From NCBI RefSeq assembly GCF_018314255.1, contig NZ_CP073066.1, forward strand, positions 620,001 to 684,000: a stretch of DNA of 64,000 nucleotides. The letters are read 5' to 3'. Below the pieces are notes generated by a model. That model did not search any database and had not been told where the DNA came from. It was given only the letters and a program-made list of their open reading frames with translations. Of this stretch, positions 51,994 through 60,639 are shown piece by piece. A program made the position numbers and the translations under genes. Source of the DNA: Lentilactobacillus buchneri (GTDB taxonomy: Bacteria; Bacillota; Bacilli; Lactobacillales; Lactobacillaceae). How positions within the stretch are numbered: the stretch's first letter is position 1; each line of letters starts with the position of its first letter.

Positions 51994-53379
51994 ATGAAAA
52001 TGACACAAACATTGCCTGCGGGTTCCCAATCACTCACAAATGATGAACACATTACCAACAAAGAACGTTTAAGCTATGGAGCATCGGACTTTGCCTGCAA
52101 TATCGCCAACGGTATGGTCGGCACCTACTTGATGTACTACTACACGGATGTTTTCGGCTTAGCTGCCGGGGCAATCGGAACCCTGTTTTTTATCGCTAGA
52201 ATCGTCGATGCAATTTCCGGTCCAACCTGGGGCATTATGATTGATCGCACCCATACACGTTGGGGTAAAAGTCGCCCCTTCTTCTTATGGTTCTCCATTC
52301 CATACGCCATCTTCTTCATTCTGGCATTCTCGTCCGTTCCACTAGGACCACTGGGCAAGTTGGTTTGGGCATACGTCACCTATATTGCAATTGATATTTT
52401 ATATTTGGGAATCAACATTCCAATTACTTCAATGCTGCCCAGTCTGACCGCCAATCCACAGGAACGGGTTCGATTCAGTACTGTTCGGCAAGTGTTAGCT
52501 ACCACTGGGGCTACGTTAATCTCAATCATGGTCCTGCCGGCAGTCTCGCTGCTTGGTCAAGGTAATGACAAAAAAGGTTTCTTGATTACCGCGATTTTGG
52601 TCGCAATTCTGACTGCGTTCTTATTGTTGTTAACGTTCAAAAACACACGTGAGCGTGTCCATCCCCGTCACCAAGAAAAGCTCTCCCTCAAGGAGTCTGC
52701 TCGGGCGCTTAAGGGCAACTGGCCTTGGATGATTATTTCCTTAATGTATTTCTTCTTCTGGATCGGGATGCAAACCAAGCTTCAAGTAACGGTTTATTTC
52801 TTTAAATACAATATGCACAATGCGGACTTAGCTTCGTTCATGCTCGGTCTGCAGGCACTCTCGCTGGTTGTGATTGTCTTTACGCCATTTTTAACTCGCC
52901 ACTTTGGCAAAAAAGGCACGATGGTAATTGGTCTTGGCCTTTGCGTCATCAGTCAATTAGTTCTTGGCGTCGGTGCTAAGATGATGAACGTCCCCATTCT
53001 GGCGGGCGCGACGATTCTCGGGTACTTTGGTAACGGCTTCTTCGCTGGACTGCTGCCAGTTATGCTTGCCGATACCGTTGATTACGGCGAATGGAAAAAC
53101 GGTGTTCGAGCTGAGGGTCTGGTTACGTCATTCTCCGGAATTGCCTCCAACCTTGGCATGGGAATGGGTGGTGTCGTCACTGGGTTCTTGCTCAGCATGA
53201 ACGGCTACGTTGCCAACCACGCCCAGACTGCACAAGCCTTAAATGCCATTGAGATGAACTTCGTTTGGGTACCATTCATTGGATTTGGTATTGGATTAAT
53301 CTTGATGTACTTCTACAAATTCGATAAAATGCAACCGCAAATCGAAGCAGACCTCAAGGCACGACATGAAGCTGCTTAA
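51994..53379 (+). CDS. GPH family sugar:cation symporter
   Basis: A 461-residue, 12-helix transporter; RLSYGASDFACNIANGMVGTYLMYYYTDVFG and DTVDYGEWKNGVRAEGLVTSF are GPH hallmarks. It lacks the PTS IIA-like tail found in LacS, so no phosphorylation control is expected. It closes the operon and presumably imports sucrose or an alpha-glucoside intact for intracellular phosphorolysis. Confidence 0.87.
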   Translation: MKMTQTLPAGSQSLTNDEHITNKERLSYGASDFACNIANGMVGTYLMYYYTDVFGLAAGAIGTLFFIARIVDAISGPTWGIMIDRTHTRWGKSRPFFLWFSIPYAIFFILAFSSVPLGPLGKLVWAYVTYIAIDILYLGINIPITSMLPSLTANPQERVRFSTVRQVLATTGATLISIMVLPAVSLLGQGNDKKGFLITAILVAILTAFLLLLTFKNTRERVHPRHQEKLSLKESARALKGNWPWMIISLMYFFFWIGMQTKLQVTVYFFKYNMHNADLASFMLGLQALSLVVIVFTPFLTRHFGKKGTMVIGLGLCVISQLVLGVGAKMMNVPILAGATILGYFGNGFFAGLLPVMLADTVDYGEWKNGVRAEGLVTSFSGIASNLGMGMGGVVTGFLLSMNGYVANHAQTAQALNAIEMNFVWVPFIGFGIGLILMYFYKFDKMQPQIEADLKARHEAA

Positions 53380-53405
53380 ACCACAACTTACCATTTGAAT
53401 TAATA

Positions 53406-53453
53406 AAGGACCCCTGAAGTTAGTGTACAGATGCTAGCTTCGGGGGTTCTTTG
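53406..53453. terminator. Terminator of the sucrose operon
   Basis: GGACCCCTGAAG pairs with CTTCGGGGGTTC through two G:U pairs, followed by TTT; convergent with the TauE gene. Confidence 0.75.
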
Positions 53454-53457
53454 ACTG

Positions 53458-54201
53458 TTACAAATATGCTTGATAACCCAAGATAATTGCCAAGACAATC
53501 GCAAATATCCCCACTGCGGTTTTGATAACTTTAGATGGAATATACCGCACGATGATCGGTCCAATGTAGCCACCGGTAAATAACCCCAGCAACAAGGGGA
53601 TAATCACTGCCCAGTCGATTGGAATCGTGAAGATAAACATGGTTGCTGCCACGATATTATTCATAAACGAAGCAAAATTGCGCATTGAATTATAAATGGC
53701 ATAGTTTTCATGAACAATTTTTGAAAGCACCGCAATCATTAACAATCCGGATGCCGCACCAAAATAACCGGTATAGATTCCTACCAGGAAAGTACTTACC
53801 CAGCTTACAACGGTAATAATTCGGCTATCAAATGCCGATTTGCCATGGCGTTTAGGCGTCAAGATCAGAATTCCGGCAAACATGATGAAAACTGGAACTA
53901 ATTTTTTGAAACCGCTATTGGTGCTATGAATTAAAATGAGCGCACCTAAAACGCCGCCTAAAGTATTTAAAATCGCAATTTGAAACGCCTGTTTCCAGTG
54001 ACCATGCAGCTCCCTCAACGAGGAGGTCACGGTTCCCAGTCCGCCGCCGACTTGGGCAACGGTAATCGTTGCGTTGGCAGTAATCGGTGCCACGCCAACC
54101 GACAGTAATACCGGATACAAGGTCAACGATGCCATCCCCACAATTCCCGTTAAGACTCCCGCTAAGAGACTCATGAGCACCAAATAAATAATTGAAAGCA
54201 T
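53458..54201 (-). CDS. TauE/SafE family permease
   Basis: A 247-residue membrane protein with about eight helices in two repeats; GIVGMASLTLYPVLLSVGV with NATITVAQVGGGLGT is the N-terminal TauE pattern. The family exports sulfite, sulfonates or other organic anions; no partner gene here suggests which. AAAGGAAA precedes the ATG. Confidence 0.85.
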   Translation of the reverse strand: MLSIIYLVLMSLLAGVLTGIVGMASLTLYPVLLSVGVAPITANATITVAQVGGGLGTVTSSLRELHGHWKQAFQIAILNTLGGVLGALILIHSTNSGFKKLVPVFIMFAGILILTPKRHGKSAFDSRIITVVSWVSTFLVGIYTGYFGAASGLLMIAVLSKIVHENYAIYNSMRNFASFMNNIVAATMFIFTIPIDWAVIIPLLLGLFTGGYIGPIIVRYIPSKVIKTAVGIFAIVLAIILGYQAYL

Positions 54202-54371
54202 ACTTTTCCTTTCGCATCACAGGCACCGTGGTTTTTGGCTACGCCTGCACATACCAATATTTGACTTAAGAATAACATTCTGGGGTTGGAATTCAAACGT
54301 TAACGCGGCTTCTGGCTGTCGATACTTATGTACCAGGGAAGCAGCTCGCCGGCTACTTCTCTGACAATTCA

Positions 54372-56315
54372 TTAATAACTCACATGAACATACTTTGGAC
54401 TAGCCGTCACGTAGCCACCCTTTACTTGGAAACGTTGACTTCCAGTGACCCTCAGAGAATAAGGATGGGCATAAACAACTTTGTTGACTTTGAGAATGGT
54501 GCCCGTTTTGAGCTGTTTAACATGTTTATCGAAGTTGGTGTTGCTATAAAGATAAGTGGCTTTAACAATCTTCACTTTCTTTGGTTGCTGATATTTTTCA
54601 GCCGTGACCATTTTACGATTACCGGTGACATAGTGGCCATTTGAAAGCAGGTATCGGGTTGTCAGATGGTATTTGATGAATCCCTTAACTTTCAATTTAG
54701 TCCCTTGCTTCAAATTTTTGACCTTCCCGGTCAAGTTCTTGTGCGTGTATTCGTTGACTCCAGTTGGGTTAATGACCGTCAGCTGTTGGTGATTGCTTTG
54801 GTAATAAACTGGACGAACGAATGCCCAATCGCTAGTAATGTAGCCAGTCTTGCCAGCTGTTGTGCTGTGATGGTTGACGTCTCGGACAGCGTACACAATC
54901 TGGCCGTTACTTGCCTTCACCTGTTTGGTTACCACAAACATCGGCCGATTAATTCGTGGCTTCTTGGTATAGGTGGCGATTCGGTCACGTGACTGCATGT
55001 CTTTGTCCTTGTACAAGTTGATCGTTTTCACTGCGTATACAGCTTGATTCTTTTGTGCTAGGGGATGATCTGGGGTTGGAATTGCACCGGGTTGCGAAAC
55101 TGCGGTGGTTGGACTCTCTGCGGCCCCTATCGATTCACTTGAGCGATTTGGTGTTGGGGTAGTTTGGGGATTTGTTGGCCGTGGTTGACTGGGTTTCACC
55201 GGTGGAACGACTGGAATCTCAGGCTGTTTAACAACTTTGACAAACGCACCTAAGTCGTACCCACCCAGTCGATGAATTGGCTCTGGATTGGTGGCGTTCT
55301 CTCCCAAGCCATCATTCTGCTGAGCTTCATAGTGCATAATGACCGTAAATTGATTTGGGGTGTCGGCAGGCTTTGGCAAATCTGTCATCTGTCGTTTGTT
55401 CTGATCGTTCTTAACCTTGGCAACAGTGACATCCGTGTCGTTTGCCAACACATCCACATCAACATGGTCGGGGTTAATTTGTTCAACTCCGGCAATCTTG
55501 AATGAGGCATTAATTGTCTTTGTTAAAGCTGCCCATGTCAGTGGATCCTTGGTCACCACATCTACCGGGAGCAAATCTTTAGAAACAAGAACTAAATGGT
55601 TCTCGTCAGGACCGGTTGGAATCTGGAATTGATCACCAAAGGCTCTTGCACTCATTTCAATGTCCGCCTGGCCAAGTGAGATGCTCGTCAATCGGTTTTC
55701 CGAAAATGCCCCAGTCGCAAGTTGGGTTGCCTTGGGCAAATCAACTCGTGTCAGTTTATTGTTGGTAAATGCCCACTTGCCAACAGTTTGAACATTAGGC
55801 AGTGACACGCTGGTCAGTTCGTTACCCGTAAATGATTCGTCGCCAATTGTGGTCACTCCAGGCAAGTCAATGCTGGTCAACTGATTGCCATAGAAGGCAT
55901 TATAATCAATTGTCTTAATCTGGTTTGGCGCTTCAAACGTGACCGCTTTGATCCCGCGATATTCTGGAATCCCAACTCCTGCTTCGTCAATATCTCCAAC
56001 TGTCGATAAATTGTCGGTAGAGAATGCGTCTGGGCCAATGCCAGTTACTGTTTCACCTTGCAGTGTTGCTGGAACTACCAAATGACCACCTTGAAGCAAT
56101 TGACGGGCCAAATCCTCATTTTCGACATCTGTAATGATCCCGTCCTCTATGGAAACATCATCGTCAGTTAAAGTAATTGTCTGATTTTGTTGCATCGGTA
56201 CCTTTTCAATCTTAGGTCCTGCAGAGTCAATCGTATCTGCTTTGACCGCAATACCGCTGATTCCGAATAGGAGTGTTGTTAAAAAGCTGATATAAATAAG
56301 TCTGCTCGTCTTCAT
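54372..56315 (-). CDS. Secreted surface protein: BspA-type LRR and SH3-like repeats
   Basis: A 647-residue exported protein with an N-terminal signal peptide (cut near VKADT, about residue 27). LRR_5/BspA repeats fill about residues 75-235 (for example NQLTSIDLPGVTTIGDESF), a Pro/Thr/Gln linker lies near 385-440, and the last 210 residues are three SH3-like repeats similar to the C terminus of the surface protein at 33856-35991 (both contain RPMFVVT, TAGxTGYIT and LTTRYxLxNG). No LPxTG is present. Probably a non-covalently wall-bound adhesion or matrix protein. AGGAGG precedes the ATG. Confidence 0.85.
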   Translation of the reverse strand: MKTSRLIYISFLTTLLFGISGIAVKADTIDSAGPKIEKVPMQQNQTITLTDDDVSIEDGIITDVENEDLARQLLQGGHLVVPATLQGETVTGIGPDAFSTDNLSTVGDIDEAGVGIPEYRGIKAVTFEAPNQIKTIDYNAFYGNQLTSIDLPGVTTIGDESFTGNELTSVSLPNVQTVGKWAFTNNKLTRVDLPKATQLATGAFSENRLTSISLGQADIEMSARAFGDQFQIPTGPDENHLVLVSKDLLPVDVVTKDPLTWAALTKTINASFKIAGVEQINPDHVDVDVLANDTDVTVAKVKNDQNKRQMTDLPKPADTPNQFTVIMHYEAQQNDGLGENATNPEPIHRLGGYDLGAFVKVVKQPEIPVVPPVKPSQPRPTNPQTTPTPNRSSESIGAAESPTTAVSQPGAIPTPDHPLAQKNQAVYAVKTINLYKDKDMQSRDRIATYTKKPRINRPMFVVTKQVKASNGQIVYAVRDVNHHSTTAGKTGYITSDWAFVRPVYYQSNHQQLTVINPTGVNEYTHKNLTGKVKNLKQGTKLKVKGFIKYHLTTRYLLSNGHYVTGNRKMVTAEKYQQPKKVKIVKATYLYSNTNFDKHVKQLKTGTILKVNKVVYAHPYSLRVTGSQRFQVKGGYVTASPKYVHVSY

Positions 56316-56460
56316 ATTGGGGACCTCCTCATCAATCCTGTCATCTCTTTACACCTGTATTTTAACACGTATGATTATAATTACTATAAATATTGTCTTA
56401 TAGTTAATGCCATTATAATCATTAAATCAGCTAAATTCATTCATTTTTGGCAATAAAAAT

Positions 56461-56492
56461 GGGCCATTTGTCTAGTCCCGGCAAATGGTCCC
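56461..56492 (-). terminator. Terminator of the enolase-superfamily gene
   Basis: Minus strand GGGACCATTTG pairs with CAAATGGCCC around a ten-base loop, followed by TTTTTATT. Confidence 0.8.
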
Positions 56493-56502
56493 AGTATGCT
56501 AA

Positions 56503-57678
56503 CTATTGAATTGTTTCTGTGATTGCTTCCTTCATGGCTTGTGTACTCAACTCCTGCCCAATTCCCGGTCGATCAGGAATTGTGAACCAGCCATTCTTAG
56601 GCTCGACGTGATATTTACCGGAATCGATATTGGGCTGCTTCAAGGAAATCTCATGGTACTCATGAATCAGAGTGTTGGGCAATACTGCCTCCAGCTGTAA
56701 TGCGGCAGCCGTTGCAATCGGACTACCACACACGTGAAATTGAATACTGACATCGTCAATTGCCGCCAGATCGCTGATCTTTTTAGCTTCGGTAATCCCA
56801 CCACAGATGCCAACGTCGGGCTGAATCACACTCAGTGATCGTTCATCAAGAAATGGCTTGAACCCATATCGAGTTACTAATCGCTCACCACTTGCTAAGG
56901 GAATAGAAACATTATTTCGGATTTCTTTGGTTAGCTGGGGATTCATCGGTGAGTTGGGCTCTTCCATATAGTAAATGCTCAGGGGCTCAACCTTAGCGGC
57001 AAACTTAATGGCTGAATCGACGTTCAATCGAGCGTGGCATTCCAAAATTATATCAACATTCTCTCCCACGGCTTGGCGAACAGCCGCAATCCGATCATAA
57101 TACATTTGAATTTGTGCCTGGGTTAGCAGTTGCTGGTCATGCACACCAAATGTTCCATCTGCCTGCATCATAAATGGATCAACTTTGAGGGCCGTATAAC
57201 CTTCTTGAACAGCTTTTTCTGCTGCTTGAGCATAATCCTTTGGTGTCGCCAGGAATTCAACATGCTTGCCCCAGCCGAACTGAATTTGACTGGCGTAAGC
57301 TCGAATTCGGTTTTGGGTTTGACCACCCAGCAGCTGATACACAGGGGCATGAAAGTATTTGCCTTTAATATCCCAAAGAGCGGTATCAATGGCACTCACA
57401 GCTGAATAAAAGACAACCCCACCGCCTTTTCCCCAAAACGTATCTTGATAGAGTTCATTCCAGATGGCTTCATTCCGCAATGGATCTTGGCCGATCACTC
57501 GATGGGCCAAATCTTTCAGACTGCCGACAGCTCCCAAACCGCCACTGCCATATGCCAGTCCAGCTTCACCAAATCCTGAGATGCCGGCATCCGTATTAAT
57601 TCGAATCACAACTGGATGCCAAGCTGGCATGAGTCCAAACCACTGCAATTGAAAGATATCAACGCTGATAATTTTCAT
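56503..57678 (-). CDS. Mandelate racemase/muconate lactonizing enzyme family dehydratase
   Basis: A 391-residue enolase-superfamily protein. The metal ligands are visible as ECHAR (about 190), MEEPNSP (about 217) and SGERLVTRYGF (about 243), and a catalytic His in QFHVCGSPIATA (about 295). The C-x-H pattern and last His resemble sugar-acid dehydratases such as galactonate or mannonate dehydratase; Glu replaces the usual Asp at the first metal site. A sugar acid or uronate substrate is likely; no transporter is linked. It is followed upstream by lplA (20-base gap). Confidence 0.82.
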   Translation of the reverse strand: MKIISVDIFQLQWFGLMPAWHPVVIRINTDAGISGFGEAGLAYGSGGLGAVGSLKDLAHRVIGQDPLRNEAIWNELYQDTFWGKGGGVVFYSAVSAIDTALWDIKGKYFHAPVYQLLGGQTQNRIRAYASQIQFGWGKHVEFLATPKDYAQAAEKAVQEGYTALKVDPFMMQADGTFGVHDQQLLTQAQIQMYYDRIAAVRQAVGENVDIILECHARLNVDSAIKFAAKVEPLSIYYMEEPNSPMNPQLTKEIRNNVSIPLASGERLVTRYGFKPFLDERSLSVIQPDVGICGGITEAKKISDLAAIDDVSIQFHVCGSPIATAAALQLEAVLPNTLIHEYHEISLKQPNIDSGKYHVEPKNGWFTIPDRPGIGQELSTQAMKEAITETIQ

Positions 57679-57698
57679 AAAGCACCCCTTTTCAGCCT

Positions 57699-58748
57699 TT
57701 AAAACTGATCATCATGTGAGCGATCCAACATGATCTCGGCCAATCGTTTCGGTGGAAGCGGCCCGATGCTGGTCGTCAAATCAGCCCTTGCAAAGGCATC
57801 CGTGAGGGCTGATAAATTGAATTCAGTCCCATCCAACCGCTCGGTAATGGCATGAAGATTTGAATTTGGTTGTAAGAAATCCCCATAAATTTGCGAATCA
57901 ACCACGTGGTTGTCTTGAATCGAGAACCCGATTCCGACCGTTCCAATACCGTTAAAATAACCATCTCTGTAATATTGATGTTGATTGCCAGCGCCAAAAA
58001 TCCAGGTCTTGCTGCCATATTTAGTATGAGCCAACGAAACAATTGCCTGCCAATCTTTCTCAGTCAATCGATAGGTTGGAACTTGCGCCAGATTAGTTGT
58101 TTGAAACACTTGGGTCAAAATTGTTTGTTGAACTTGATCGATTGAAACTGTTCGATGGGCAGCATCAAAGTGCTCGCGGAGATTTGTCACCCGACTGTGA
58201 ACCGATTGAACGCCTTTAGCCCTCAACTTTGCCCGTGATGGTTTCAACACTGAGCTGGCAGCCTCGATATCGACATCAATCATCAGCGTGCCGCCATAGG
58301 ACACCCGATGACCAATTTTGGAAGCTGACATCCCGGAAAACTTGCGGCCATCAACTGTTAAATCATTTCGACTGTCACTCTCCGCATTGACGCCCAGGGA
58401 CTGCAACGCTTTAACGACTGGTTGGGCGTATTTTCTGAAATGGGGATGTTGGACAGTTGGCTCAGTATCAATAAAAACGTACGTCAGATTTCCGGGATCA
58501 ACGTAGACGGCTCCACCACCAGAACCTCGGCGAACCAAATCAATCCCGTGGGCCTGGAGATAAGCCATGTTCACCTCGGCAAAAACGTTCTGATGAACGC
58601 CACAAATGACAATTGGCGTTTGCGGGTGGTAGAAATACACCAGTGCATCTGAAAACTTCGCCGTTGTCTGCAGGTATTCCGGAAAGGCCTGTTCAACCGT
58701 TGGGTCCTTCAAATATTTCAATCCATTGGATGTATCTAGATAATGAAT
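57699..58748 (-). CDS. lplA: Lipoate-protein ligase A
   Basis: A lipoate ligase that activates lipoate with ATP and attaches it to E2 or GcvH Lys residues. RRGSGGGAVYVDPGNLTYVF is the lipoyl-AMP motif, and SGMSASKIGHRVSYGGTLMIDVD and the C-terminal LplA-C domain (after residue 250) are present. No ATG fits: TTG at 58721 has no ribosome site, whereas the frame continues up through HYLDTSNGLKYLKDP, typical of family N termini. An ATT at 58748 with AAGGG six bases before it is the best start, giving 349 residues. Initiation at AUU is unusual. Confidence 0.85.
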   Translation of the reverse strand: MHYLDTSNGLKYLKDPTVEQAFPEYLQTTAKFSDALVYFYHPQTPIVICGVHQNVFAEVNMAYLQAHGIDLVRRGSGGGAVYVDPGNLTYVFIDTEPTVQHPHFRKYAQPVVKALQSLGVNAESDSRNDLTVDGRKFSGMSASKIGHRVSYGGTLMIDVDIEAASSVLKPSRAKLRAKGVQSVHSRVTNLREHFDAAHRTVSIDQVQQTILTQVFQTTNLAQVPTYRLTEKDWQAIVSLAHTKYGSKTWIFGAGNQHQYYRDGYFNGIGTVGIGFSIQDNHVVDSQIYGDFLQPNSNLHAITERLDGTEFNLSALTDAFARADLTTSIGPLPPKRLAEIMLDRSHDDQF

Positions 58749-58767
58749 AATGATCCCTTCTTTGAGA

Positions 58768-60420
58768 CTACTTCTTAATATACATATATTTATAATTCCA
58801 TTGTGACCCCGTTGTATTGTGGGTAATGCCGTGCAAATAAGGTCGTTTCAGATATAAGTTGTAATTCTGGAATAAAGGTGTGGCCCCTTGATCCTGCATG
58901 ATAATCTTCTCAGCTGCCAACATCTTGTTCCAACGAATCGATGGGTTGGCGTTGTTGGTATAAATTGACTGGCTGATCAGCTGATCAAATTTTGCATTAT
59001 GCCATGAGCCATAGTTCATTGAATTCTTGCTCATCATCGGCTGCAGAAAGGCGGTTGGATCAGCAATGTCAGCTCCGCGACCGGTAATGTACGCTTCAAA
59101 ATCGCCGGAAACTCCGCGGGCATACTGAACTTCTTGAGGAACCGTCTGAAGATTAATCGTTAATCCAGGAAGTTGTTTCTCAGCGGATGATTTGATAAAT
59201 TCACTCACTTTCTTCACGTTATCTGAATTGGCAACCATGAGGTTAAAGGCCAGCTTCTTTTGACCAATTTGTTTTAATCCTTTGTTCCAATAATCCTTGG
59301 CCAACTTAGGATTATAGGCAACCCCTTCACCGCCATATTGTTGAGAAGCAAAGTCCTTATTGTTGGCCGGATCATAAGCCAAATATTTGGTAACAAATCC
59401 AGTTGGCTTCAGTGATTCGCCTTTCAAGAGGTTGTTGGCAATCTGGCTGCGATCAATCGTTAATGAAACGGCTTTGCGGATATCCACATTATTAAAAGCT
59501 TTCCGCAAGGTTGGATTCTTGATCTTTTGGTTATAAACCAAATAGTTCATGTATGAGTACGGACCGTGGTATAGGTCGGCACTATTCTTATAATGCGTGA
59601 CCTGATCGCCAATTAAAATTGTAAAATCAAGTTTGTGTGCCTGATATAACGACAAACTGGTCTGTGGATCAGTCACATAATTCATATGAATTGTGTTCAT
59701 CTTGACATGCTTTTTGTCCCAGTAGTTTGGATTCTTTTTAAATGTCCAAGTATTGGATTGTGGGGCCCATTTTTTGATGACATATGGCCCGGAAAAAACG
59801 GCCTTATTGGCAGCTTGGCCATAGCTGGCGCCGTATTTGTCAACGATCTTTTTGTCTTGTGGTGAAAAGGCCTGATAGGTCATCAATTTAGTGAAGTAGG
59901 CAATCGGCCGATCCAAATGAACAACAAACGTTCGCTTATTCGGTGCCGCAACGCCCAGCGCGCTTAGCGGCAGTTTCCCAAAGTTGACCTTTTCGGCATT
60001 CTTCACGCCATCAAACAGATAGGCATGGGTGGACTTGGTCTTGGGATTCAACGTCCGTTGCCACGAATAGACAAAGCTGTCAGCTGTAATTGGATCCCCA
60101 TTACTAAACTTGGCGTTCTTTCGAATTGTGAAAGTATAAGTCTTACCGGCATTGGACACACGATACTGACTTGCCAACGCCGGAACCGGCTTATGATTCC
60201 TATTCATGTACAACAAACTATCATAGAGATTACCGGCGTTATCGAAGCCCTGGGCTTTTGAAATATCCAGGGTCACGATTGAATAGTTCGCCGACAAGTT
60301 GGCCGTTCGAACCAACTTGCTGTTGTCTTTTGACTTAGTCTGGCTCGAACAAGCCGCTAGTGTCCCCACACTCAAAACACCTGCTGCTAAAAGGAGCAAA
60401 TTTCTCAAATAATGGATCAT
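58768..60420 (-). CDS. Third oligopeptide-binding lipoprotein (SBP5)
   Basis: A 550-residue OppA-like protein: lipobox TLAAC, signature FTIRKNAKFSNGDPITADSFVYSWQRTL and YMNYLVYN, without adjacent permeases. It is more diverged from the two oppA genes at 12.7-16.3 kb and does not share their AT-rich upstream element. It probably supplies OppBCDF with other peptides or acts as a chemosensory/regulatory peptide binder. It leads into lplA with a 20-base gap. Confidence 0.9.
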   Translation of the reverse strand: MIHYLRNLLLLAAGVLSVGTLAACSSQTKSKDNSKLVRTANLSANYSIVTLDISKAQGFDNAGNLYDSLLYMNRNHKPVPALASQYRVSNAGKTYTFTIRKNAKFSNGDPITADSFVYSWQRTLNPKTKSTHAYLFDGVKNAEKVNFGKLPLSALGVAAPNKRTFVVHLDRPIAYFTKLMTYQAFSPQDKKIVDKYGASYGQAANKAVFSGPYVIKKWAPQSNTWTFKKNPNYWDKKHVKMNTIHMNYVTDPQTSLSLYQAHKLDFTILIGDQVTHYKNSADLYHGPYSYMNYLVYNQKIKNPTLRKAFNNVDIRKAVSLTIDRSQIANNLLKGESLKPTGFVTKYLAYDPANNKDFASQQYGGEGVAYNPKLAKDYWNKGLKQIGQKKLAFNLMVANSDNVKKVSEFIKSSAEKQLPGLTINLQTVPQEVQYARGVSGDFEAYITGRGADIADPTAFLQPMMSKNSMNYGSWHNAKFDQLISQSIYTNNANPSIRWNKMLAAEKIIMQDQGATPLFQNYNLYLKRPYLHGITHNTTGSQWNYKYMYIKK

Positions 60421-60592
60421 ATTCTTAACACCATTCCCTTCAAATAATCCTGTTACCGCTTACAAGAGGTCCCCAAAATAAGTTCAAAGGACAGGTGACC
60501 AAGGGGAGAAGGTCGCTGGCTTTGAACTTTTAACACGTGAATATCTTACAACAGGTTTACCACATAAATCAAGGACAAATTTTGGTACAAAA
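60421..60592. other. Intergenic region before the third oppA
   Basis: About 170 bases; AAGGGAATG lies before the start codon. A run of GAGGTCC and AAGGGGAG motifs is present, but no promoter was convincingly recognised. Confidence 0.35.
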
Positions 60593-60622
60593 ATACCACA
60601 CAAAGAATTATTTGTGTGGTAT
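60593..60622 (-). terminator. Terminator of the ABC-F gene
   Basis: A perfect 12-base stem ATACCACACAAA/TTTGTGTGGTAT with a six-base loop; minus strand continues TTTTTG. Confidence 0.85.
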
Positions 60623-60639
60623 CATATTTTTATCTCATT

